Assembly (NCBI GenBank): GCA_027489105.1
Contig: JAIYAJ010000601.1
Span: forward strand, 1 to 18,136
Direction: 5' to 3'
Origin: Zymomonas sp.
Lineage (GTDB): Bacteria > Pseudomonadota > Alphaproteobacteria > Sphingomonadales > Sphingomonadaceae
DNA length: 18,136 bases
Shown: positions 6,110 to 13,278 of the stretch, one piece after another
How positions within the stretch are numbered: the stretch's first letter is position 1
How the letters are laid out: every line of letters begins with the position of its first letter
Made by a program: the position numbers and the translations under genes
Notes under the pieces: model-generated
What the model saw: the letters and a program-made list of their open reading frames with translations, nothing else
Databases searched by the model: none
What the model was told of the DNA's origin: nothing

Positions 6110-7777
6110 ATGGTCGCGATCCGGCTCAACACGTTCGTGGGCATGCTGCCCATTCGCAATGTCCGCCTGCTTCCTGAGCAGGCGGCCAGCGAAGCTGTGA
6201 ACGTGGACACCGACAGCGGCGCGCTCGTGCCGGTCACGCGGCCCCGCCTCATCAAGGCGCTGAATTCCTCGACGCGGTTCGTGTTCAAGCTGCCGTACAC
6301 GGCCTCGGCCAGCCCGCTCGCGCCCAGTGAGCTCGATACGGCGACCTGGGTCGAGTTCCCCGATGCAGACACCGATGTGCTTCGGTCCCCGATCGTCAAT
6401 GACGGGTTCGACCGGTACTACTGGTGCTCCCCCTCCACGGGCCTGCGCTACGCCACCCGCGCGCAGCTGCTGGCCGGCAACAACGGCTACAAGGTGGGTG
6501 TGCCCACCCCGACAGCCGCTCCTTCGGTTTCCGCCACTGGCGGTACGGGCCCGGCGGTGACGCGCTCCTATGTGGTGACGTGGGTCTCTCAGTACGGCGA
6601 GGAGAGCGCGCCCAGCCCGCCCAGCGAGGGCGTCGGCAACTCGGACGGAACCTGGACCGTCACCGCGATCCAGAACCCTGTGTCCGCCGCCGACCAAGTG
6701 CCGATTACCAAGGTCCGGCTCTACCGCACCATCACGGCCGCGTCCGGCTCCACGGTGTTCTTCCAGGTGGCCGAGCTCCCGGTGCCGACGTCGTCGTATG
6801 CCGACACGCGTACCGACTCCGTTGTGTCCGCTGGCGCGCAGCTCGAGAGCACCGCCTGGGGCGTGCCGCCCGCCATGGATGGCGTCGCCGCTATGCCGAA
6901 CGGCATCTTCGTCGGCTGGAAGGCCAACACGCTCTACTTCAGCGACAACTTCCGCCCACACGCCTGGCCGTCGGCGCTCGCCATCACCGTGCAGCACGAC
7001 GTGGTCGGGCTTGGCGTGTTCGGCAACACCTGTGTGGTCTGCACCTCCGGCGCGCCCGCGGCGGTGACCGGCGTCAAGTCCAGCACCATGACACTCACGC
7101 AGACGACCACGGCCGCCCCGTGCCTGTCGCGCGGCAGCATCGTGTCGGGCGTCGAGGGGGTCTACTTCGCCTCCGACAACGGGCTTGTGCTGTTCGGGCC
7201 CTCGGGCATCAAGGTGGTTACCGAAGAGGTAATCGACCGCGACCAGTGGCTGACCGACTACAAGCCTCTGACCCTGCGCGCCTGCTACACCCGCGGCCAG
7301 TACATCGCGCTGCGCGGCACCGACGGATCGCGCGACGGGTTCACGATGGCGCCGGTCATTCAGAGCACGGGACTGAACGGCATCGTCGATCTCAGCATGT
7401 TCACCGACGCCAAGGACATCGGCGTTGACGCGTGGTCCGGCCGCCCGTGGCTGATCGACAACGGCTCGCTCTACGAGTGGCAGCCGGCCGCCGGCACTGC
7501 CAGCACCCTTCGCTGGCGCTCGAAAGAGGTGCACATCCCCAAGCCGGGCAACATGGCGGTCGCGCAGGTGTTCTACGACACGGGCGCGGGCACGCCCCAG
7601 ATCCGGGTCTGGGCTGATCGCAACCTGATCTACGACCAGCCGGTGCCCGGCAACGGCGCCGAGCTTCGCCTGCCGTCGGGGTTCAAGGCCACCATCTGGC
7701 AGCTAGAGGTGGAGGCGGGCACGACGGTGCACTCGGTCCACATGGCCAGCACGGTCACGGAGCTGCGCAGTGTCTAA
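6110..7777 (+). CDS. Tail nozzle-like beta-rich structural protein
   Basis: This 555-residue protein is nearly all beta-strand by composition. The N-terminus (R-L-N-T-F-V-G-M-L-P-I-R-N-V-R-L-L-P-E-Q-A-A-S-E-A-V-N) is the common opening of podophage tail proteins that bind the connector. Residues about 128-175 look like a fibronectin III-like module (S-Y-V-V-T-W-V-S-x-Y-G-E-E-S-A-P-S), followed by strands with N-T-L-Y-F-S-D and G-V-Y-F-A-S-D-N-G-L-V-L-F, as in beta-propeller blades. This fits the nozzle (T7 gp12-like position), closing the tail until DNA ejection. A stretch at 340-420 holds palindrome site 5. Translation begins at an ATG inside the leader next to palindrome site 4. The following small gene overlaps its 3' end by 8 bases. 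Nozzle function is inferred from length, fold and order. Confidence 0.75.
   Translation: MVAIRLNTFVGMLPIRNVRLLPEQAASEAVNVDTDSGALVPVTRPRLIKALNSSTRFVFKLPYTASASPLAPSELDTATWVEFPDADTDVLRSPIVNDGFDRYYWCSPSTGLRYATRAQLLAGNNGYKVGVPTPTAAPSVSATGGTGPAVTRSYVVTWVSQYGEESAPSPPSEGVGNSDGTWTVTAIQNPVSAADQVPITKVRLYRTITAASGSTVFFQVAELPVPTSSYADTRTDSVVSAGAQLESTAWGVPPAMDGVAAMPNGIFVGWKANTLYFSDNFRPHAWPSALAITVQHDVVGLGVFGNTCVVCTSGAPAAVTGVKSSTMTLTQTTTAAPCLSRGSIVSGVEGVYFASDNGLVLFGPSGIKVVTEEVIDRDQWLTDYKPLTLRACYTRGQYIALRGTDGSRDGFTMAPVIQSTGLNGIVDLSMFTDAKDIGVDAWSGRPWLIDNGSLYEWQPAAGTASTLRWRSKEVHIPKPGNMAVAQVFYDTGAGTPQIRVWADRNLIYDQPVPGNGAELRLPSGFKATIWQLEVEAGTTVHSVHMASTVTELRSV
7218..7232. repeat. Palindrome site 5, TTACC-GAAGA-GGTAA
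   Basis: Exact arms with a 5-base spacer, inside the nozzle-like gene, coding V-T-E-E-V in phase gTT ACC (residues about 370-374). Confidence 0.85.
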
Positions 7778-7970
7778 CCGGTATCGCGGGGTCTCGGACC
7801 CCACCCCCACCATGGCGAGCGTCGTCGAGGTGCTGGGGCAGCTGAAAGAGAACGTCGAGCTCCTGACGGGCCAGCGCGGGCCGGCGCGCGAATACGGCGT
7901 CGACGAGCGCATCGCCGAGCTCAAGGAGCTGATCGAGAAACTGGCGAAGCGCGTGCAGGCCCTGGAATGA
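7770..7970 (+). CDS. Small coiled-coil virion-associated protein
   Basis: This 66-residue protein starts with GTG at 7770, overlapping the end of the nozzle gene; CGGAG lies 7 bases upstream. It begins S-N-R-Y-R-G-V-S-D-P-T-P-T, then has L-T-G-Q-R-G, and the C-terminal half is a regular charged helix (E-R-I-A-E-L-K-E-L-I-E-K-L-A), likely a coiled coil. Short proteins of this form with L-T-G-Q-R-G are frequent next to podophage tail genes; their exact job is not known to me. It could be an assembly helper for tail or ejection proteins. The stop overlaps the next ATG (ATGA), so it is expressed together with the GNAT-like gene. Confidence 0.7.
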   Translation: MSNRYRGVSDPTPTMASVVEVLGQLKENVELLTGQRGPAREYGVDERIAELKELIEKLAKRVQALE

Positions 7971-8380
7971 CCTACAAGTTCCGCATCAACGATGTCGCGC
8001 ATGGTGCGCGCATCGCCCGCGCCGCCGGCGTCCTGTTCAACCCCAACGCCGATCAGGTCATCTCCCGGCTGAAGGGCGACGAGCTCCTGGGCGGGGTCAT
8101 CTACAACAGCTTCAACTGCGGCGGCAGCATCAATATTCACATGGCTGGGTTTGCCCCGTTTTGGGCAAACAAAGATATGCTTTGGATGGCGTTTGATTAT
8201 CCGTTCAATCAGTTATGTGTGAAGAAGGTTATCGCGCTCGTTCCAGCGACGAACAATCGTGCGCTTGAAATCGACAAGAAGATGGGGTTTAAGGAAGAGG
8301 CGCGAATTGCCGACGTTTACAATGACGGCGATTTGATTGTTCTGGGCATGTACCGCGAGCACTGCCGCTGGCTGAGGTGA
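7967..8380 (+). CDS. GNAT-fold-like internal protein (T7 gp13-like position)
   Basis: This 137-residue protein ends with the pattern V-P-A-T-N-N-R-A-L-E-I-D-K-K-M-G-F, matching the last part of GNAT acetyltransferases (N-x-x-A...G-F). Many podophages carry such a protein between the nozzle and the ejection proteins; T7 gp13 is an example needed for particle assembly. The canonical Q/R-x-x-G-x-G/A acetyl-CoA loop is not obvious, so enzyme activity is uncertain. The ATG at 7967 overlaps the previous stop. Base composition changes sharply within the gene: the first 160 bases are GC-rich, the rest (about 8130-8360) much more AT-rich, which suggests recombination within the gene. An extremely strong Shine-Dalgarno site follows the stop for the next gene. 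Confidence 0.68.
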   Translation: MTYKFRINDVAHGARIARAAGVLFNPNADQVISRLKGDELLGGVIYNSFNCGGSINIHMAGFAPFWANKDMLWMAFDYPFNQLCVKKVIALVPATNNRALEIDKKMGFKEEARIADVYNDGDLIVLGMYREHCRWLR

Positions 8381-8385
8381 CCTTG

Positions 8386-8393
8386 AAGGAGGT
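8386..8393 (+). promoter_or_regulatory. Very strong ribosome binding site, AAGGAGGT
   Basis: This is the most complete match to the 16S rRNA tail in the window, 5 bases before the ATG at 8399. It predicts high translation of the first ejection protein gene. Confidence 0.85.
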
Positions 8394-8398
8394 GCAGA

Positions 8399-9727
8399 AT
8401 GGGCGGAAAGTCTAGCGCTCCCGCGCCCCCCGATTACGGCCCCCTTGCCAATGCTTCGCGCGATGCCGCCGAGGTCTCTGCCCGTGTCGCTCGCGAGCAG
8501 CTCGCCTGGGCCAAAGACCAATACTTCATGGATCGCGAGGTCACCGATCTCGTTATCGAGACCGCGCTGGACCGGCTGGATACCCAAGACGAAGCCGCAG
8601 GCCGCGATCGCGAGCGCTATGAGGGCATCTTCCAGCCGCTCGAAGATGAGCTGGCCGCCGAGGCGAGCGACTACGCCAACCCCGAGCGGATGGAGTTCGA
8701 CGCCGGCCAGGCGCAGGCGGACGTCTCTCAGCAGTTCGAGCTCGCCCGTACCGCCGCCCAAGACCAGCTCGAGAGCTACGGCATCGACCCGTCGCAGACG
8801 CGCGCCGGTGCGCTCGACGTTGTCACCCGCACGCAGGAAGCCGCTGCTCGTGCGTCCGCCGGTAACCAAGCTCGACGCCAGACAGAAGCCGTCGGCCGCG
8901 CACTGCGGTCTGAGGCCATCAACGTCGGTCGTGGCTATCCCGGCCAGATCGCGCAGACCTACGGCACCGCCCTGCAGAGCGGCAACCAGGCGGTCAACTC
9001 CGGCATCGCCACCACCTCCACCGGCGCGCAGTCCATGGGTACGGCGCCGCAGTGGCAGGGACTGTCCAACCAGGCCATTGGGCAGTGGTGGCAGGGTACG
9101 AACCAGATGTACTCGAACCAGGTCGACGCCTACAAGGCTGAGAGCAGCCAGTCGAGCGGTCTGGGCTCGCTTGCCGGCCTCGCTGGCGGCGTCCTGATGA
9201 AGGGCTTGCCGGCGGGCTTCCTGTCCGACGAGAAGGCCAAGGAGAACATAGAGCCGGTCGGCGAGACCTACGACGGCCAGAAGATCTACCGCTACAACTA
9301 CAAGGGCGACCCGCGCCCGCAGATCGGTCTGATCGCGCAGGAAGTCGAGCGCGCCATCCCCGAGGCGGTGAGCGAAGACGACGGCTACAAGACGGTCGAC
9401 TACGGCGCTGCGACCGAGGGCGCCGTGCGCCGTGGCCACTTCGCCGATGGCGGCGCGATCCCCGACGAGGCGCCCCAGCACTCCGGCATCCCGGTCGACC
9501 CGTCCATGTCGCCGTCGGGTGGGCGCCAGGTTGACGATGTGCCCGCCCGCCTCAACGCCGGCGAGTTCATCGTGCCGAAGGACGTGGTGAGTTGGAAAGG
9601 CGAAGAGTACATGCAGCGGCTCATCGAAAGCAGCCGCAAAGCCAAAGAAGGTGCTACCGCAAAGCCTGAATACAAGCCCGCTCCGCGCCAGGCCCCGGTC
9701 ATCAACACAGCTTTACCGGTAGGGTAA
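8399..9727 (+). CDS. Internal virion (ejection) protein with S74 intramolecular chaperone domain
   Basis: This 442-residue protein has a helical, Gln/Ala-rich N-terminal part (about 12-210) like the channel-forming ejection proteins of podophages (T7 gp14 position). A glycine-rich hydrophobic piece follows (about 252-270). At 275-345 lies an S74 (endosialidase chaperone) domain: L-S-D-E-K-A-K-E-N-I, then Y-R-Y-N-Y-K-G-D and I-G-L-I-A-Q-E-V-E. In this family the chain cuts itself just before the Ser of the S-D pair (here Ser276). The C-terminal part has F-A-D-G-G-A-I (about 348) and P-A-R-L-N-A-G-E-F-I-V-P-K-D-V, followed by W-K-G-E-E, a motif common in such virion proteins. Its stop codon TAA is the last three bases of palindrome site 6. 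The domains are clear; the ejection role is inferred from order. Confidence 0.8.
   Translation: MGGKSSAPAPPDYGPLANASRDAAEVSARVAREQLAWAKDQYFMDREVTDLVIETALDRLDTQDEAAGRDRERYEGIFQPLEDELAAEASDYANPERMEFDAGQAQADVSQQFELARTAAQDQLESYGIDPSQTRAGALDVVTRTQEAAARASAGNQARRQTEAVGRALRSEAINVGRGYPGQIAQTYGTALQSGNQAVNSGIATTSTGAQSMGTAPQWQGLSNQAIGQWWQGTNQMYSNQVDAYKAESSQSSGLGSLAGLAGGVLMKGLPAGFLSDEKAKENIEPVGETYDGQKIYRYNYKGDPRPQIGLIAQEVERAIPEAVSEDDGYKTVDYGAATEGAVRRGHFADGGAIPDEAPQHSGIPVDPSMSPSGGRQVDDVPARLNAGEFIVPKDVVSWKGEEYMQRLIESSRKAKEGATAKPEYKPAPRQAPVINTALPVG
9713..9727. repeat. Palindrome site 6, TTACC-GGTAG-GGTAA
   Basis: Exact arms with a 5-base spacer. Its last three bases are the TAA stop of the preceding gene, and its AGGG (9721-9724) is the only ribosome-binding-like run before the ATG at 9731. 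It is the one site in a different codon phase (TTA CCG), made possible by the stop. Confidence 0.85.
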
Positions 9728-9730
9728 GAA

Positions 9731-9847
9731 ATGGCTCCGCGCCCTAACCTCATTGGCCGAAACTTCCACAGCTGGACTGTCCTATCTGCTACGCGCGCAG
9801 AGCAGTCCGTTAACCGTGCGCCGTACACCACACGAAAGGCCGCATAA
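9731..9847 (+). CDS. Very small hypothetical protein, possible HNH-endonuclease remnant
   Basis: This 38-residue gene fills the whole gap between two virion genes. Its ATG lies 3 bases after the previous stop and its TAA overlaps the next ATG (TAATG). The N-terminal P-N-L-I-G-R-N-F-H-S-W-T-V-L resembles the L-I/T-G-x-x-F-G-R-W/L-T-V-L opening of many phage HNH/AP2 homing endonucleases, but the cysteine and HNH parts are absent. It may be a decayed endonuclease start now kept for coupled translation, or an unrelated small protein. The resemblance is short, so the gene call is moderate and the function unknown. Confidence 0.5.
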   Translation: MAPRPNLIGRNFHSWTVLSATRAEQSVNRAPYTTRKAA

Positions 9848-12800
9848 TGGCTCGTCGCGGCATTGGCAAAGAAGTCGACAACTTCGCCAAGACCTTCATG
9901 CAGATGTGGAAGCTCATGCAGCGCGATCGCGAGATCGAGTTGCGCGAAGCCCGTCGCAATGCGCCGAAGGAGATGTCGGCCTCGGAGCGCGCCCGCTACG
10001 AGGAAGAGCAGGCCGTCAAGAAGGCTGGCGATGAGGGCGAGCGCGCTGCCGGCTTCACGAGCTACAGGGATGCTGACGGCGAGGCCCCGGGCACGGCGCT
10101 GCTGCGCTCCAAGGAGGGTTTCCGCGACAAGCCCTATTGGGACGTCAACGCGTATCGTGTCGGCTACGGCTCAGACACCATAACGAAAGAAGACGGCAGC
10201 GTCGTCAAAGTTACGCCTGACATGCGGATCACCCGCGATGATGGCGAGCGCGACCTGCAGCGTCGGCTGAACAGCGAGTTCATCCCTAAGATCGAGAAGG
10301 CCATTGGGCCTGACGTCTGGGCGCAGCTGCCGCAGGAAGCCAAGGGCGCTCTGGCGTCGGTGACGTACAACTACGGATCCCTTCCGGGCAGCGTGGTCAA
10401 GGCCGCGCGCATGGGTGACATGGACGCGCTGGCGCAGTCGGTGCGCGGCCTTAGCGCGCACAACGGCGGCATCAATAAGGGGCGTCGGGAGTTCGAAGCG
10501 TCAATGATCTCGAGGGGCACTTTGCCCCGCGCTCAGACCGGCCCGTCGGGCGACGCAAGCGCCATCCCGACGAACGAGATCGCTGGCCCCGACGAGTACC
10601 GCGCCGAGGACGATCTGGGTGCGCAGTGGGACGCTGAAGACCGGGCCGATGGTGACTACGGCATGGGTATGGAGGACGAGTACTCGTTCGCCGATGGCGG
10701 CGCTGTGCCGTCCGGCTGGTCGAGCAAGAGCCCTGATCCGCGTGGGTCAGTGTTCCTTGAATACGCCCAGAGGAACCCGCGCCCAGCGCCGTCGCCCCGC
10801 GCCGCTGCTCTGCCGGTGTCGTCCGTACCCGCTGCTGCGCCTGCCTCGTCCGGCACGCGGTCTGGCGATCGCTTTCGGCAGCTCAAGGCGGAACGCGCCA
10901 AAAAACCAGCCACCCCGTCTTTTGAGTTCAAAGAGATTAACAACCAGGTCTGGCACGCTATGCAGGCTAACCGGAACGGGTCCGGCGCGCCAGATTGGGG
11001 CGGTGGGGTTGGCGCGCCAGATTGGGGCGGTGGGGTTGGCGCGCCAGATTGGGGCGGTGGGGTTGGGGCGTGGACACCTAAAATGTCCACCACTTACAGT
11101 TACGAAGCTGGTGCTTCAGGCGCAAACGCGACGGACGCCGAGCGCGCAGAGTACTTCGGCGGCCTTCGGACTGATCCGTCTGGTACATACTCTATCCGCC
11201 CCCCATCAATTAACGCTTCGGACGCAGAAAAAGAAGCGTATAGAGCTTTGCCAATAGCGACTGGTGAACTGAATGTATTGCGCGGCGTGAATTGGCGTAA
11301 AGCGATTGACGACGATATTTATGACCGCGGTGAGGCGGCGGTAAGGAATGGTAACGCTTTAGGAAATCTAAATAGTAACTACGGCAAGGCTTACGCCGAA
11401 GGCGGCCTGGTGGAGGAAGACCCGCCCCCTCCGGCGGAGGCGTTGCCCATGGAGCAGGCGCCTTCAGCGCCGCCGCCCGCCGATCGCATGCCGAGGAGCA
11501 CCCCGGCGCCGCGAGAGGCTGTACCTGTGGCGCCTCAGGCGCCTGCCGCTCCGATGGAGGACGTGTCCAACTCCAACAGCGGCGGCTCCGGCGCCGGCGG
11601 CGTCGCGGCGATGAACGGCTACGACCCGCAGTACCTGGTGAACCCCGATGGTGTCGGCCAGGCAGTGCAGGCCGGCTTCAAATGGCTCGAGCGGACGTTC
11701 GGCTTCGACCAGCAGCGCGCCGCGCTCCCGGGCACGGACCCCCAGCGCCAGCAGGCTCTGCAGGCGTTCGCCTCCAACGAAGGCGCGCCGACGGTCCAGG
11801 AGATCAGGACGATCGACAAGACGATCGACCCCGAGGGCAAGCTTACCCCCGAGGTAAGGTCGCTCGCGCGCATGTATGGCGTCTACAAGATGTACGAGGC
11901 CCGCGGCGACATGCGCGGCGCGGCGCAGATGGCCGGCGCCATGATGCTGCATTCGCGGCGCGTGCTGTCGACGGGCGGTGTCGCGGTCGAGCGTATGATC
12001 CGCGCCGGCAACCTCGAAGGCGCCGCCAAGGTGGGCGAGCAGGCCTACAATGAGGGCGTGCCGGACGGTCAGCGCCTCAAGGTCACGCCCGAGAAGGGCG
12101 GCCAGTTCAAGATGGAGCTGTTCGACCAGGATGGCCAGCTGACGCAGCAGGGGCGTTACGGCGTCGACCAGCTGCTCAAGTTCGCCACCGGCATGCAGAA
12201 CGGCACGGTGTGGTTCCAGAAGTTCGGCGAGCTGGCCCAGGGCGGTGCGCGCGGGACCACCCGCGCTCCGGCTGCCCAGCGCCCGCAGCGCCCGGCGAAC
12301 CAGACCGCCGAGGAGCGCAGCCTGCAGCGGGACGCGGACCGCGCTGTCGGTGCGATCAAGGGTACGAAAGAGCAGGCCGACGCCAAGCGCTCGGAGATCG
12401 ACACCCAGGTGCCGCAGGTCGCGATCCCCATGGACGCGCAGGGGCGGGGCCCGGCCGACGCCGCCGACCGCCGCGCCGACCAGACGCGTCAGCAGGTGGC
12501 AGGGGCAGAAGGCCTCGAGCAGTCGCTGAACGTCGTCGATGCCAAGTTCCGCGAGCAGACCCGCAGCCTGGCCAAGGACTCTGTCGCGCGCCGGTCCAAC
12601 AGCTCGGACGAGGACTTCGTCGCGGGTCTCGCTACCAGCGCGATCGGCAAGGATGTCGTGAATATGCCTGCTTCCGTGAAGGGCACGCTCACCAGCGTTG
12701 CGCGCACGGCGCTCGCCGGCAACGACCTGTCGGACACGGAAGCTGGCCGCGTCGTTGGCGACATGTTCAAGAACGGCGTGCAGGTGCTGGGCGACGGAAG

Positions 12801-13278
12801 CGTTCGCCCCAAGGGGTCAAAGGAGCGCGGCATCTACCTGGATGGGCGCTCGGTGCGCGCGATCATGGACGCTCGTGGTGAGAAGACCACCTCTGTCAAG
12901 AACACTCCCTCGCTTGCAGACGCGATCCTCGAGAGCCGCCGCATGGGCTCGGCTTACGCTGCGTCTGACCCCAAGCCGAAGGCCGCCGGGCCCGAAGCCA
13001 AGGCCGAGGCCGACCGGCGCGTGAATAACCGGCGCGCTGATAAGCCGGCGCCTGGCGCAGCGCCCACCACGTCCGCACCTGGCTATGATGAGGAAGCCGC
13101 GTTCGATCGCAGCGTGCAGCGGGAGCAGGGCGCCGGCCGCGTGTCGCCGGCCGAGAAGTCCCGCCAGTCCCGCGAGAAGGCGCGCGCCGAAGCCGAGACG
13201 TTCCGCACCAACCGCGCCGCAGAGATCGAGCGGCAGCGTGAGTTCGAGGCCCGCCGCCGCGCTATTCCGGTGAACTGA
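9847..13278 (+). CDS. Large internal virion protein with GH24 lysozyme domain
   Basis: This 1143-residue protein should be injected with the DNA and open the peptidoglycan for ejection. After a charged helix (1-65), residues about 82-224 form a GH24 (T4 lysozyme-like) domain: Glu90 in R-S-K-E-G-F and Asp99 in P-Y-W-D-V have the Glu11-Asp20 spacing of T4 lysozyme, followed by Y-R-V-G-Y-G-S-D-T. The usual Thr26 position appears to hold Arg. Next comes a low-complexity region with F-A-D-G-G-A-V (281-287), a threefold 9-residue repeat (380-406), an AT-richer segment and Y-A-E-G-G-L-V (516-522), then a Pro-rich linker. The C-terminal half (about 580-1143) is helical and ends in a charged Arg/Glu/Ala-rich helix. 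Its ATG overlaps the stop of the small gene before it and has AAAGG upstream. Its TGA overlaps the next ATG. Confidence 0.85.
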   Translation: MARRGIGKEVDNFAKTFMQMWKLMQRDREIELREARRNAPKEMSASERARYEEEQAVKKAGDEGERAAGFTSYRDADGEAPGTALLRSKEGFRDKPYWDVNAYRVGYGSDTITKEDGSVVKVTPDMRITRDDGERDLQRRLNSEFIPKIEKAIGPDVWAQLPQEAKGALASVTYNYGSLPGSVVKAARMGDMDALAQSVRGLSAHNGGINKGRREFEASMISRGTLPRAQTGPSGDASAIPTNEIAGPDEYRAEDDLGAQWDAEDRADGDYGMGMEDEYSFADGGAVPSGWSSKSPDPRGSVFLEYAQRNPRPAPSPRAAALPVSSVPAAAPASSGTRSGDRFRQLKAERAKKPATPSFEFKEINNQVWHAMQANRNGSGAPDWGGGVGAPDWGGGVGAPDWGGGVGAWTPKMSTTYSYEAGASGANATDAERAEYFGGLRTDPSGTYSIRPPSINASDAEKEAYRALPIATGELNVLRGVNWRKAIDDDIYDRGEAAVRNGNALGNLNSNYGKAYAEGGLVEEDPPPPAEALPMEQAPSAPPPADRMPRSTPAPREAVPVAPQAPAAPMEDVSNSNSGGSGAGGVAAMNGYDPQYLVNPDGVGQAVQAGFKWLERTFGFDQQRAALPGTDPQRQQALQAFASNEGAPTVQEIRTIDKTIDPEGKLTPEVRSLARMYGVYKMYEARGDMRGAAQMAGAMMLHSRRVLSTGGVAVERMIRAGNLEGAAKVGEQAYNEGVPDGQRLKVTPEKGGQFKMELFDQDGQLTQQGRYGVDQLLKFATGMQNGTVWFQKFGELAQGGARGTTRAPAAQRPQRPANQTAEERSLQRDADRAVGAIKGTKEQADAKRSEIDTQVPQVAIPMDAQGRGPADAADRRADQTRQQVAGAEGLEQSLNVVDAKFREQTRSLAKDSVARRSNSSDEDFVAGLATSAIGKDVVNMPASVKGTLTSVARTALAGNDLSDTEAGRVVGDMFKNGVQVLGDGSVRPKGSKERGIYLDGRSVRAIMDARGEKTTSVKNTPSLADAILESRRMGSAYAASDPKPKAAGPEAKAEADRRVNNRRADKPAPGAAPTTSAPGYDEEAAFDRSVQREQGAGRVSPAEKSRQSREKARAEAETFRTNRAAEIERQREFEARRRAIPVN
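10984..11064 (+). repeat. Three perfect 27-bp tandem repeats
   Basis: Units at 10984-11010, 11011-11037 and 11038-11064 are identical and code G-A-P-D-W-G-G-G-V each time; a degenerate start of a fourth unit (ggggcgtgg) follows. The array lies in frame inside the GH24 protein. Identical copies suggest recent expansion. Confidence 0.95.
11843..11857. repeat. Palindrome site 7, TTACC-CCCGA-GGTAA
   Basis: Exact arms with a 5-base spacer, inside the GH24 virion protein gene, coding L-T-P-E-V (residues about 666-670), phase cTT ACC. Confidence 0.85.

Noticed and set aside
5747..7534. Minus-strand open frame of 595 codons opposite the nozzle gene
   Set aside because: Low-complexity Arg/Gly/His composition, no recognisable motif or ribosome binding site, and the plus strand codes a coherent beta-rich protein.
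8861..8867. GGTAACC as a variant of the palindrome
   Set aside because: It is a short inverted arrangement without the spacer and arm order of the other sites; a 7-base match is likely by chance.
10984..11064. CRISPR-like array
   Set aside because: The three 27-bp units are directly adjacent with no spacers and code a 9-residue peptide repeat in frame.
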